A DNA stretch of 58,305 nucleotides from an uncultured Lachnospiraceae bacterium (GTDB lineage: Bacteria; Bacillota; Clostridia; Lachnospirales; Lachnospiraceae): contig CANRBX010000012.1 in the NCBI GenBank assembly GCA_947628955.1, positions 1 through 58,305 of the forward strand, written 5' to 3'. Positions 35,292-45,527 of the stretch are shown piece after piece; within the stretch, counting starts at the first letter, position 1; each line of letters begins with the position of its first letter. The notes beneath the pieces were generated by a model. That model was not told the DNA's origin, did no database searches, and saw only the letters and a program-made list of their open reading frames with translations. A program made the translations under genes and the position numbers.

Positions 35292-36337
35292 GCGAAAGAT
35301 TACTCAGAGTGGAACACCTCTACCAGTATTTTCCGGCCGGGGGCTTTGGAAAAAACAAGAGATACGTGCAGGCTGTGGACGATGTGTCCTTCTTTATCAA
35401 TAAAGGAGAGACGCTCGGGCTCGTCGGCGAGTCCGGCTGCGGCAAGACGACCACGGGCAGGTCGCTGCTGCGCCTCTATGAGCCGACGAAGGGCCGCATC
35501 ATCTATGACGGCAAGACGCTCTTTGACAGCGGCGACGTGCCGGTGATGGACGAGGACGGAAAGGACGTCCTCGAGAACGGCAGAGTGAAGTACGGGGCGA
35601 AGACCGCGGTCGACATGAAGCCCTACCGCCGCGAGATGCAGATCGTATTCCAGGATCCGTACGCGAGCCTCGACCCGCGCATGACCGTCGGCGATATCGT
35701 CGGCGAGGCCATTGACATCCACAAACTGGCTTCCTCGAAGGAGGAGCGCTACAACAGGATCCAGAGCCTGCTCCAGTGCGTGGGGCTTAATTCCGAGCAC
35801 GCGAACCGCTATCCGCATGAGTTCTCGGGCGGCCAGCGCCAGAGGGTGGGAATCGCCCGCGCGCTTGCGGTCGATCCGAAATTCATCGTCTGCGACGAGC
35901 CGATCTCTGCGCTGGATGTGTCGATCCAGGCGCAGGTGGTCAACATGTTCGAGGATCTGCAGGCCCAGATGGGGCTGACCTATCTGTTTATCGCGCATGA
36001 CCTGTCCGTGGTGAAGCATATTTCCAGCCGCATCGGCGTGATGTACCTCGGAAAGCTGGTGGAGCTGGCGGACAGCTACGAGCTGATCTTCCACAATGTG
36101 CATCCGTACACGAGGAGCCTGATCTCCGCGATTCCGATCGCGGATCCGAAAACGGCGCGCGCGAGCAAGAGGATCGCCCTCGAGGGCGACGTCCCGAGCC
36201 CGCTGAACCCGCCGTCCGGCTGCCGCTTCCGCACGAGATGCCCGTACGCGACTGAGCAGTGCGCGGCCGAGGCGCCGAAGTGGAGAGAGGTCAGCACGGG
36301 ACACTACGCGGCGTGCCACAATCTGGAAAAGCTGTAG
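35288..36337 (+). CDS. oppF: Oligopeptide ABC importer ATPase OppF
   Basis: This 349-residue ATPase is the partner of OppD. Motifs are Walker [16 protein letters not shown], signature [15 protein letters not shown], Walker [15 protein letters not shown] and [12 protein letters not shown]. The C-terminal cysteine cluster [14 protein letters not shown] is present. Between Walker A and the Q-loop there is an insertion around [18 protein letters not shown] that many OppF proteins lack. Translation is coupled to oppD by the overlapping stop/start. Confidence 0.93.
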   Translation: MSERLLRVEHLYQYFPAGGFGKNKRYVQAVDDVSFFINKGETLGLVGESGCGKTTTGRSLLRLYEPTKGRIIYDGKTLFDSGDVPVMDEDGKDVLENGRVKYGAKTAVDMKPYRREMQIVFQDPYASLDPRMTVGDIVGEAIDIHKLASSKEERYNRIQSLLQCVGLNSEHANRYPHEFSGGQRQRVGIARALAVDPKFIVCDEPISALDVSIQAQVVNMFEDLQAQMGLTYLFIAHDLSVVKHISSRIGVMYLGKLVELADSYELIFHNVHPYTRSLISAIPIADPKTARASKRIALEGDVPSPLNPPSGCRFRTRCPYATEQCAAEAPKWREVSTGHYAACHNLEKL

Positions 36338-36389
36338 TATGTAGCAGCATTGGGCTGTTTACATAAATCATTATTAAAGGAGGAACAAG

Positions 36390-38006
36390 ATGAAAAAGAG
36401 AGTAATCAGTGTGCTGCTTGCAGCTGCGATGACCGTCTCCATGGTGAGCGGCATGGCGATGACTGCGGCAGCAGAGGAAACAGAGGGGAAACAGCTCTCC
36501 GTGCAGATCGGTCCGGATCCTGAGACGATCGACCCGGCTCTGAACAGTGCGGTAGACGGCGGCAACATGCTTCTGCATGCTTTCGAGTGCCTGCTGACGA
36601 TCGACCAGGACGGCCAGATCGCACCGGGCCAGGCAGAGACATGGGAGAATTCTGAGGACGGCCTTACCTGGACCTTCCATCTCCGCGACGGACTGAAATG
36701 GTCGGACGGCAGCGATCTGACAGCGAATGATTTCGTATACAGCTGGAAGCGTGTCTGCGATCCGGAAGTAGCAGCTCCGTATGCTGAGACCGTGCTTGGC
36801 ATGGTGGCAGGCTTCGACGAGGCGATGGCCGGCGATCCGGATGCCCTTCAGGTGAGCGCACCGGACGACCTGACACTGGAAGTAAAGCTTTCGGCTCCGT
36901 GCACGTTCTTTGAGAGCCTTGCGGCATTCGCTACCCTGAGCCCGGTTCAGCAGGCGACGGTGGAGGCGAACGGCGACGCGTGGGCAGTTGACGCATCGAC
37001 CTACATCTCCAACGGCCCGTTCTACGTAACCGAGTGGGTTCCGGGTTCCCACATCATCATGAGCAAGAACCCGTACTACTGGAATGCAGACGCGATCAAG
37101 CTCGGCAGCATCAAGTTCAATCTGATCGAGGATGCGAACGCGGCTTACAGCGCATACCAGAGCGGCGAAGTTCTGATGATCAAGGACGTTCCGACCGAGG
37201 AGATCCCGAGCCTCGAGGGCAATGACGACTTCTTCGTAGATCCGATCATCGGCACCTACTACATTTCCTACAACACAGCGATCGAGCCGTTTGACAATCC
37301 TCTGGTGCGCAAGGCTCTGAACCTGGCGATCGACAGAGAGTATGTTGCGAACACGATCATGCAGGGCACATATTCACCGGCGACCAACTTCATGGGCCCG
37401 GGCTGGATTGACACAGACGGAAGCAGCTTCATGGAGAACGCAAACGGCGGCGAGCCGTATATGTCGGCAACTGCGGACATCGAGGGCGCAAAGGCAGCTC
37501 TTGAGGAGGCAGGCTATCCGAACGGCGAGGGCCTTCCGGTTCTTCACTACAGCACGAACGACGCAGGCTACCACAGACCGGTTGCAGAGTATCTGCAGAG
37601 CGCATGGGCTGAGATCGGCGTCACGCTCGAGGTTGAGATCGTTGAGTGGTCCAGCTTCACGCCGATGCGCCGTAACGGTGAGTATGAGATCGCACGTAAC
37701 GGCTGGGTAGGCGACTACGCGGATCCGTCCAACATGCTGGATCTTCTCTACTCCACGAACGGCAACAACGACGGCAAGTTCAACAATGCAGACTACGATG
37801 CGGCAATGGACGTTGCGAGATCCACGATTGATCCGGAGGAGCGCTCTGAGGCACTTCATCAGGCTGAGGATATCATGATGAACGAGTATGCGTGCATCCC
37901 GCTTGCGTACTACAATGACTTCTGGCTGCAGAGCCCGAAGATCGAGGGCGCATGGCATTCCGCATACGGCTACTGGCACTTCATGTACGCGGACATCGCT
38001 GAGTAA
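36390..38006 (+). CDS. oppA: Peptide-binding protein OppA, non-lipoprotein signal
   Basis: This 538-residue SBP family 5 protein captures peptides outside the cell. Typical stretches are GPDPETIDPALNSAVDGGNM, WTFHLRDGLKWSDGSDLTAN and, towards the end, NGWVGDYADPSNMLDLLYST. The signal peptide (about residues 1-28) ends TAAAEE and contains no cysteine at all, so it cannot be a lipoprotein. This is unusual for a Gram-positive binding protein and parallels the rhamnose-type binding protein in this window. AAAGGAGGAA precedes the start. It ends the opp operon, before the terminator near 38.1 kb. Confidence 0.93.
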   Translation: MKKRVISVLLAAAMTVSMVSGMAMTAAAEETEGKQLSVQIGPDPETIDPALNSAVDGGNMLLHAFECLLTIDQDGQIAPGQAETWENSEDGLTWTFHLRDGLKWSDGSDLTANDFVYSWKRVCDPEVAAPYAETVLGMVAGFDEAMAGDPDALQVSAPDDLTLEVKLSAPCTFFESLAAFATLSPVQQATVEANGDAWAVDASTYISNGPFYVTEWVPGSHIIMSKNPYYWNADAIKLGSIKFNLIEDANAAYSAYQSGEVLMIKDVPTEEIPSLEGNDDFFVDPIIGTYYISYNTAIEPFDNPLVRKALNLAIDREYVANTIMQGTYSPATNFMGPGWIDTDGSSFMENANGGEPYMSATADIEGAKAALEEAGYPNGEGLPVLHYSTNDAGYHRPVAEYLQSAWAEIGVTLEVEIVEWSSFTPMRRNGEYEIARNGWVGDYADPSNMLDLLYSTNGNNDGKFNNADYDAAMDVARSTIDPEERSEALHQAEDIMMNEYACIPLAYYNDFWLQSPKIEGAWHSAYGYWHFMYADIAE

Positions 38007-38096
38007 TCCGATGTTCTGCGCCGATGTCCTGCGGCCTGCCGGAAGAGACGGCAGGGCAGACATGCGTATTGTGAAAAAGTAAGATGAGATTTTCCG

Positions 38097-38148
38097 GGCC
38101 GCCGCCCGGTCTGTCCCGGAAGAAGGGGCGGATCGGACGGCGGCCTTT
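38097..38148 (+). terminator. Terminator of the opp operon
   Basis: GGCCGCCG (38097-38104) pairs with CGGCGGCC (38138-38145), followed by TTT. The inner arms (CCCGGTCTGTCCC with GGGGCGGATCGG) extend the stem. The hairpin is long and GC-rich, with a short T tract. Confidence 0.75.
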
Positions 38149-38158
38149 GCTGAATGGA

Positions 38159-38187
38159 TTGCAAATTAATTGCTTAGATATTATAAT
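38159..38187 (+). promoter_or_regulatory. Promoter of the aminopeptidase P gene
   Basis: TTGCAA (38159-38164), a 17-bp spacer and TATAAT (38182-38187), about 42 bp before the start codon. Confidence 0.75.
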
Positions 38188-38229
38188 GGTGGCAGGGGCA
38201 TCTGCCCGGAAAAAGGAGAGAATAAGGAC

Positions 38230-40071
38230 ATGGACAATGTGATCAGAAAACGCCTGACGGAGCTGCGCGCCCTGATGGCGGAGAAGGAGATTGACGCCTG
38301 CCTGGTGCCGACGGATGATTTCCACGCGTCGGAGTATGTGGGTGGCCATTTTAAGTGCAGGGAGTATATTACCGGTTTTACGGGGTCCGCGGGGACTGCG
38401 GTGGTGACGCAGGATATGGCGGGCCTGTGGACGGACGGGCGCTATTTTATCCAGGCGGCGCAGCAGCTTGAGGGCAGCGGCGTGACGCTTTACAAAATGG
38501 GGGAGCCGGATGTGCCCACGGTGCATGAGTTTCTGGCGAAGACCCTGAAGGAGGGGCAGTGCCTCGGATTTGACGGGCGGACGGTCAGCGCGAAGGAGGC
38601 CTCCGACCTGGCGCGGAAGCTGCGGGAGAACGGCGTGTCGGTCAACGACGCAGAGGATCTGGTCGGGACGATCTGGAAAGACCGCCCGCCGCTGTCCTGC
38701 GAGCCGGTCAGCGAGCTTGGAACGCAGTGGGCCGGGCGCTCACGCGCGGAAAAGTGTGCGGATATCCGCGGAAAGATGCGGGAAAAGGGCGCGGACGTAT
38801 TTCTGCTGACGGCGCTCGACGACATCGCGTGGCTGCTCAACATCCGCGGCGGCGACGTACACTGCAATCCGGTCGTGCTGGCCTATCTGGCGATGACGCA
38901 GCAGGAGATCCTGCTGTTCGCGAATGAGAAGGCGTTTCCGGAGGCCGTGCGGCGGTCGCTTGAGGCGGACGGCGTGCAGCTGCGGCCGTATGACGCGGTC
39001 TACGGCTATGCCGCGTCTCTGGGAGCCGGGGCGGACGGCTGCGTTTCCGGCGGGACGGCCTGCGCGCACGGCATGAAGGTGCTTCTGTGCCGGGCAAAGG
39101 TCAACAGCCGCCTGGTCAGCAGCATCCCGGAGGGCGCAGAGATCCTTGACGAAGAAAATCTGACGCTGCTTCCGAAGGCGGTCAAGAATCCGACCGAGGT
39201 CGCAAATGAGCGCATTGCGCACATCCGTGACGGTGTCGCGGTGACGAAATTTATCTTCTGGCTGAAAAAGAACGTCGGAAAAATTCCGATGACAGAGCTG
39301 AGCGCTGCGGATCATCTGAACGGCCTGCGCGCCGCGCAGGAGCACTTTATGGGCAACAGCTTCGACCCGATCATTTCCTACGGACCGCATGCCGCGATCA
39401 ATCACTATTCCGCGACGCCCGAGACGGACGTGCCGATCGGGCCGGAGGGATTTCTGCTGGCCGATACCGGCGGACAGTATCTGGAGGGCACGACGGATAT
39501 CACGCGGACGATCGTGATGGGGCCGGTGTCTGACGAGCAGAAAATGTACTTTACGGCGGTCCTGCGCGGGATGCTGAATCTGGCGGACGTAAAATTCCGG
39601 CAGGGCTGTACCGGCCGCAATTTTGACTATGTCGCGCGCGAGCCGCTCTGGAGGCTCGGGCAGGATTTCAACCACGGCACCGGCCACGGGGTCGGCTATT
39701 ACCTGAATGTGCACGAGGCGCCGAACGGCTTCCGCTGGAGGACCGTGCCGGAGCGCAAAGACGACGCCGTGCTGGAGGAGGGTATGATCACCTCCGATGA
39801 GCCGGGCTATTACGTGGAGGGTCAGTACGGGATCCGCCATGAGAACCTGATCGTCTGTCAGAAGGCGGAGAAGACCGCATTCGGACAGTTCCTGTGCTTT
39901 GAGCACCTGACGATGGTGCCGTTCGACCTTGACGGCGTCGTGCCGGAGCAGATGACGGAGCGTGAGAGGGGACTGCTGAACGCGTACCACGCAAAGGTGT
40001 ATGAGACGATCGCCCCGTATCTGGAGCCGGAGGAACGGGAATGGCTGAAGAAAGCAACGCGGGAGATATAG
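38230..40071 (+). CDS. Xaa-Pro aminopeptidase (M24B, three-domain type)
   Basis: This 613-residue metallopeptidase removes N-terminal residues that precede proline. Two creatinase-like N-terminal domains (about 1-310) are followed by the M24 catalytic domain. The metal ligands are seen in LLADTGGQYLEGTTDITRT (two Asp), NHGTGHGVGYYLNVHE (His), GMITSDEPGYY (Glu) and GIRHENLIV (Glu). Length matches the cytosolic XPNPEP1-like type rather than the shorter bacterial PepP. The ATG at 38230 fits the AAGGAGAG site and the conserved start. Its position after opp suggests digestion of imported proline-containing peptides. Confidence 0.93.
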   Translation: MDNVIRKRLTELRALMAEKEIDACLVPTDDFHASEYVGGHFKCREYITGFTGSAGTAVVTQDMAGLWTDGRYFIQAAQQLEGSGVTLYKMGEPDVPTVHEFLAKTLKEGQCLGFDGRTVSAKEASDLARKLRENGVSVNDAEDLVGTIWKDRPPLSCEPVSELGTQWAGRSRAEKCADIRGKMREKGADVFLLTALDDIAWLLNIRGGDVHCNPVVLAYLAMTQQEILLFANEKAFPEAVRRSLEADGVQLRPYDAVYGYAASLGAGADGCVSGGTACAHGMKVLLCRAKVNSRLVSSIPEGAEILDEENLTLLPKAVKNPTEVANERIAHIRDGVAVTKFIFWLKKNVGKIPMTELSAADHLNGLRAAQEHFMGNSFDPIISYGPHAAINHYSATPETDVPIGPEGFLLADTGGQYLEGTTDITRTIVMGPVSDEQKMYFTAVLRGMLNLADVKFRQGCTGRNFDYVAREPLWRLGQDFNHGTGHGVGYYLNVHEAPNGFRWRTVPERKDDAVLEEGMITSDEPGYYVEGQYGIRHENLIVCQKAEKTAFGQFLCFEHLTMVPFDLDGVVPEQMTERERGLLNAYHAKVYETIAPYLEPEEREWLKKATREI

Positions 40072-40144
40072 GCTTCCCGCGGGGGCTTCCGGCCCTGGTG
40101 GCACCTTTTGGCGCCCGGCGCAGCAGTTTGGACAGCCTTTGAAT

Positions 40145-40240
40145 GCCGTGGATTACAAGTGCCATGGATCATGAGCGGCATGATCATAAGCGCCGTGGAT
40201 CATGAGCGGCATGGATTATAAGCGCCATGGATCACAGGCC
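40145..40240 (+). repeat. Six degenerate 14-17-bp repeats after the aminopeptidase
   Basis: Units like GCCATGGATCATGAGC begin at 40145, 40161, 40178, 40192, 40209 and 40224. Each contains a near-palindromic CCATGGATCATG core. No gene spans it. Confidence 0.8.
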
Positions 40241-40307
40241 GGTCAGATCCTGACTGTCCTGCCATTCACAAGTGCAGCGGATAATTGCGAATTCTCTGAG
40301 AAAAGAA

Positions 40308-40336
40308 TTGACAACATCTGCGAATTTGCTTAGACT
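40308..40336 (+). promoter_or_regulatory. Promoter of the cysS operon
   Basis: TTGACA (40308-40313), a 17-bp spacer and TAGACT (40331-40336), 44 bp before the cysS start. It probably drives cysS, mrnC and rlmB. Confidence 0.7.
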
Positions 40337-40379
40337 TGAAATACGGCGAAAACAAAAATGGAAGAGAAGAGGAATCCGG

Positions 40380-41983
<1,604 letters not shown>

Positions 41984-41999
<16 letters not shown>

Positions 42000-42415
42000 C
42001 TTCATTTACCGAGAGCCTGGATGAGACATTCAGGCTCTCTGACAAGAACTGGAAAATGTATTCGCCGCTGACGCTTGCGTATATCGGGGACGGGGTTTAT
42101 GACCTGGTGATCAGGACCATCTTTGTGAAGCGGGCGAACTGCCAGCCTCAGAAGCTTCACCAGAGAGCGTCGGCCTGCGTGAACGCGAAGGCGCAGTCGC
42201 GGATGATCCGCGCTCTGCGGCCGCTTCTGACGGAGGAGGAAGACGGGGTATACCGCCGAGGCCGCAACTCCAAGCCGTACACGAAGGCGAAGAACGCCAC
42301 TATGGAAGAGTATCTGGAAGCGACGGGATTTGAGGCGGTGATCGGATATCTGTACCTGCAGAAGGAGTACGGCAGGCTGATCGAGCTGGTCGCGCGCGGC
42401 CTGGAGGAATTATAA
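41984..42415 (+). CDS. mrnC: Mini-ribonuclease III
   Basis: This 143-residue enzyme is a RNase III catalytic domain without the double-stranded-RNA-binding domain; in Bacillus it matures 23S rRNA. The catalytic helix is LAYIGDGVYDLVIR, and the downstream YTKAKNATMEEYLEATGFEAVIGYLYL region carries the second acidic motif. It overlaps cysS by 16 bp, an order conserved in Firmicutes (cysS-mrnC-rlmB). Length is normal. Confidence 0.95.
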
Positions 42416-42433
42416 AAGGAGCGGAAAGCGAAG

Positions 42434-43438
42434 ATGAAGCGTATGGATGAAAACAGGGGGTCAAACCAGAGAGATGCGGGCGGGAGAAGGGCGCGCCCGG
42501 CGGAAGCCTCCGGTGCGGGAAAAGCCGGCGGCAGAACGTATGGGGTGAAGTCCGCGGACAGAGCGGGTGCACACAGAAGAGATATGAACAGGGCGTCCGC
42601 GGACGGAGCGGATACACATAGAACGAATACAGACAGAGCGGATATGGACAGGAGGGCGGCGCACAGGGCAGCCGCGGACGGAGCGGATAACGGTGAGGAC
42701 GCGCGCATCGTGGAGGGCAGGAATGCCGTGATCGAGGCTTTCCGTTCGGGGCGCGAGATCGAGCGCCTGCTGATCCAGGACGGCTGCCAGGACGGCCCGA
42801 TCCAGACGATCAGGCGCGAGGCCAGAAAACATGATACCGTGGTCGATTTTGTGCCGCGCGCGCGCCTGGATATGATCTCTCCGGGCGGGAAGCATCAGGG
42901 AGTCATCGCGTATGCGGCGGTCTGCGAGTATGCGGCGGTGGACGATATCCTGGAGGCGGCACGCGCAAAGGGGGAGGATCCGTTCCTGATCCTTCTGGAC
43001 AATATTGAGGATCCGCACAATCTTGGCGCGATCATCCGCACGGCCAATCTGGCCGGGGCGCACGGCGTCATCATTCCGAAACGCCATGCCGTGGGGCTGA
43101 CGTCGACCGTGGCCCGGACGTCCGCGGGGGCGCTGAATTACACGCCGGTAGCCCGTGTGACGAACCTGGGAAATACGATTGAAGAGCTGAAAAAAGAGGG
43201 CATCTGGTTTGTATGCGCGGCCATGGATGCGGAACCGGCATATAACCAGAATCTGACCGGGCCGATCGGCCTGGTCATCGGGAGCGAGGGCGAGGGCGTC
43301 AGCCGCCTCGTGCGCGAGAAGTGCGATTTTGCCGCGTCGATCCCGATGAGGGGAGATATCGATTCCCTGAACGCGTCGGTGGCGGCCGGCGTGCTGGCAT
43401 ATGAGATTGTGCGCCAGAGGATGCAGGCAGGAGAATAA
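42434..43438 (+). CDS. rlmB: 23S rRNA 2'-O-methyltransferase RlmB with repetitive N-terminal extension
   Basis: This SPOUT methyltransferase modifies G2251 of 23S rRNA. The conserved part starts at about residue 92 with VEGRNAVIEAF and includes LDNIEDPHNLGAIIRTANLA, VIGSEGEGVSRLVR and IPMRGDIDSLNASVAAGVLA. The first 90 residues are an Arg/Ala/Asp-rich, partly repeated extension (SADGADTHR, ADMDRRAAHR, AADGADNGED), giving 334 residues instead of about 245. Translation might also start inside; no better ribosome site was seen. It follows mrnC by 18 bp. Confidence 0.93.
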   Translation: MKRMDENRGSNQRDAGGRRARPAEASGAGKAGGRTYGVKSADRAGAHRRDMNRASADGADTHRTNTDRADMDRRAAHRAAADGADNGEDARIVEGRNAVIEAFRSGREIERLLIQDGCQDGPIQTIRREARKHDTVVDFVPRARLDMISPGGKHQGVIAYAAVCEYAAVDDILEAARAKGEDPFLILLDNIEDPHNLGAIIRTANLAGAHGVIIPKRHAVGLTSTVARTSAGALNYTPVARVTNLGNTIEELKKEGIWFVCAAMDAEPAYNQNLTGPIGLVIGSEGEGVSRLVREKCDFAASIPMRGDIDSLNASVAAGVLAYEIVRQRMQAGE

Positions 43439-43441
43439 ATC

Positions 43442-44842
43442 ATGAAGGACTGGGGCAAAATCAGAAGAATCTCCCGAAAAATAGAAGATAAGCTGACGGC
43501 ATCCCGGCTGATGGTGGGCGGTTTCGCGGCCGTGATCCTGGCCGGCGGCATCCTGCTGACTCTGCCGGTATGCAACGCGGGCGGCAGGTGGCTGAATTTT
43601 GTGGATGCGCTGTTTACGGCGTGCTCTGCCGTGTGTGTGACCGGGCTTGTGACGATCGTGCCCGCCGCGCAGTTTACTATGTTTGGGAAGCTGATCCTGC
43701 TTCTGCTGATCCAGGTGGGCGGTTTCGGGATCGTAGTCTGTACGCTGGGCGCCTATCTGATCTTTCAGAGAAAGATCTCCGTGAAGCGCCGTGTCATGCT
43801 CCAGGAGCAATTTAATCTGGATACGCTGAGCGGGCTGGTCGCCCTGCTGAAATATGTGCTGTGCGGGACCTTTGTGGTGGAGGGCATCGGCGCGCTCGGC
43901 TACGCGTTCCAGTTTGTGCCGCAGTTCGGCCTGTGGCGCGGCCTCTGGTACTCTGTGTTTCACGCGGTCTCTGCGTTCTGCAACGCGGGGATCGACATTC
44001 TCGGGGACAGCAGCCTGCAGGGATATCAGCTGAATCCGCTGGTCAACGCGGTGACGGCGGGCCTGATCATCATGAGCGGGCTCGGCTTTGTCACCTGGCG
44101 CGACCTCCTGCGGATGCTTTCGCGCATTAAAAGAAAGGAGTGCAGCGTCCGCCGTTCCCTGCAGATGCTGAGGCTCAATACAAAGATCGCCGTGGTGACG
44201 ACGCTGGTCCTTATTCTGGGAGGCGCGTGCCTGGTCTTCGGTCTCGAGTACGGCAACCCGGACACGCTCGGGAATCTCACGTTCGGCCAGAAATGCATGG
44301 CGTCTGTGTTCCAGTCCGTGACGACGAGGACGGCAGGATTTTTCACGATCCCGCAGAACCTGTTCCGCGAACAGTCCAGGCTGATCTTCTGCGTGCTGAT
44401 GTTTATCGGGGGATCCCCGGGCGGCACGGCGGGAGGCATCAAGACGACGACGGCCGCGGTTCTGCTTCTGCACTGCCGCGCGATCCTGAAGGGAAATGAA
44501 GATGTGGAGTGCTTCCGCAGAAGGATCCCGCAGGCCGTTGTGCGGACGGCCTTTGCGGTGCTCACGGCGGCCTTCCTCACGGTCATCCTGGGGACGCTGC
44601 TGCTTGCGGCTACAGAGCATTCCGCGCTGATGCCGGCACTGTACGAGGTGGTGTCCGCGGTCGGGACCGTTGGACTGACGGCCGGGCTCACGCCGGTACT
44701 GACGACGGCAGGAAAATGGATCATTATTATTCTGATGTATATGGGACGTCTCAGCCCGGTCACGCTTGCGATCATGTTTGCGGGCAAAGGCGGCAGGCAG
44801 AGCGGAAGGAAGCTTCCGGAAGAAAGGATCATGGTTGGATAA
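43442..44842 (+). CDS. ktrB: Potassium uptake channel subunit, TrkH/KtrB type
   Basis: This 466-residue membrane protein forms the K+ translocation pore. Four pore-loop repeats are recognisable: TACSAVCVTGLVT, HAVSAFCNAGIDILGD, SVTTRTAGFFTIP and SAVGTVGLTAG. A GGSPGGTAGGIKTTT segment matches the gating/intramembrane loop of the family. It starts 3 bp after rlmB and its stop codon overlaps the next gene's start. It works with the regulator encoded next. Confidence 0.93.
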   Translation: MKDWGKIRRISRKIEDKLTASRLMVGGFAAVILAGGILLTLPVCNAGGRWLNFVDALFTACSAVCVTGLVTIVPAAQFTMFGKLILLLLIQVGGFGIVVCTLGAYLIFQRKISVKRRVMLQEQFNLDTLSGLVALLKYVLCGTFVVEGIGALGYAFQFVPQFGLWRGLWYSVFHAVSAFCNAGIDILGDSSLQGYQLNPLVNAVTAGLIIMSGLGFVTWRDLLRMLSRIKRKECSVRRSLQMLRLNTKIAVVTTLVLILGGACLVFGLEYGNPDTLGNLTFGQKCMASVFQSVTTRTAGFFTIPQNLFREQSRLIFCVLMFIGGSPGGTAGGIKTTTAAVLLLHCRAILKGNEDVECFRRRIPQAVVRTAFAVLTAAFLTVILGTLLLAATEHSALMPALYEVVSAVGTVGLTAGLTPVLTTAGKWIIIILMYMGRLSPVTLAIMFAGKGGRQSGRKLPEERIMVG

Positions 44843-45489
44843 TGGGTAAACAGTATGCAGTATTCGGGGCAGGAGAATTCGGGTCAAGCGTTGCGACAGC
44901 GCTGCAGCAGCTTGGCTGGGAGATCATTGTGGTGGACAAGGATCCGGAGGTGATCCAGGAGATCGCGGATCAGGTGAGCTATGCGGTCTGCGCGGATCTT
45001 GACGATCCCGGAGTGTTTGAGAAGCTCGGCCTCCACGATCTGGACGGGGTGATCATCTCGATTACGGAGCGTCTGGAGACCAGCATTGTGGTCACGATGA
45101 TGTGTAAGGAAATGGGGGTGCCGAGGATCCTGGCAAAGGCGCGGAACCGGACGCACGAGAAGATCCTGCGGAGCGTCGGCGCGCACAAGGTGATCTTTCC
45201 GGAGGTGGAAATGGGGCGCCGCATTGCGAAATACCTGGCGGCCGACAATTTTCTCGACTGGATCGAGCTGTCCCCGAAGTACAGCCTGGCGGAGGTGAAC
45301 ACGCCGGCAAAGTGGTGCGGCAGGGGCCTGCTCGAGCTGAAGGTCCGTGAGAAATATCATTTGAATGTGATCGGGATCAAGCGAGGGGACTCCGTCACCA
45401 TCCATATTGATCCCAGGCAGCCGCTCTCGGCGGATGATATCCTGATCGTTGTCGGGGAAAACGAGGACCTGAATATTCTTCAGGAGTAA
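44842..45489 (+). CDS. ktrA: Potassium uptake regulator, TrkA/KtrA type
   Basis: This 215-residue cytoplasmic protein gates the K+ channel in response to nucleotides. The N-terminal RCK domain has the Rossmann motif VFGAGEFGSSVATAL with the acidic VVDKDPE end of the second strand; the C-terminal RCK domain (about 135-215) ends DDILIVVGENEDL. The ATG at 44842 overlaps the ktrB stop (TAATG). In Bacillus the orthologue also binds cyclic-di-AMP through the C-terminal domain; that cannot be confirmed here. Confidence 0.93.
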   Translation: MGKQYAVFGAGEFGSSVATALQQLGWEIIVVDKDPEVIQEIADQVSYAVCADLDDPGVFEKLGLHDLDGVIISITERLETSIVVTMMCKEMGVPRILAKARNRTHEKILRSVGAHKVIFPEVEMGRRIAKYLAADNFLDWIELSPKYSLAEVNTPAKWCGRGLLELKVREKYHLNVIGIKRGDSVTIHIDPRQPLSADDILIVVGENEDLNILQE

Positions 45490-45527
45490 AGCGGCCGGCA
45501 CGGCAGGGGACATGGAGGGTCTGACTG

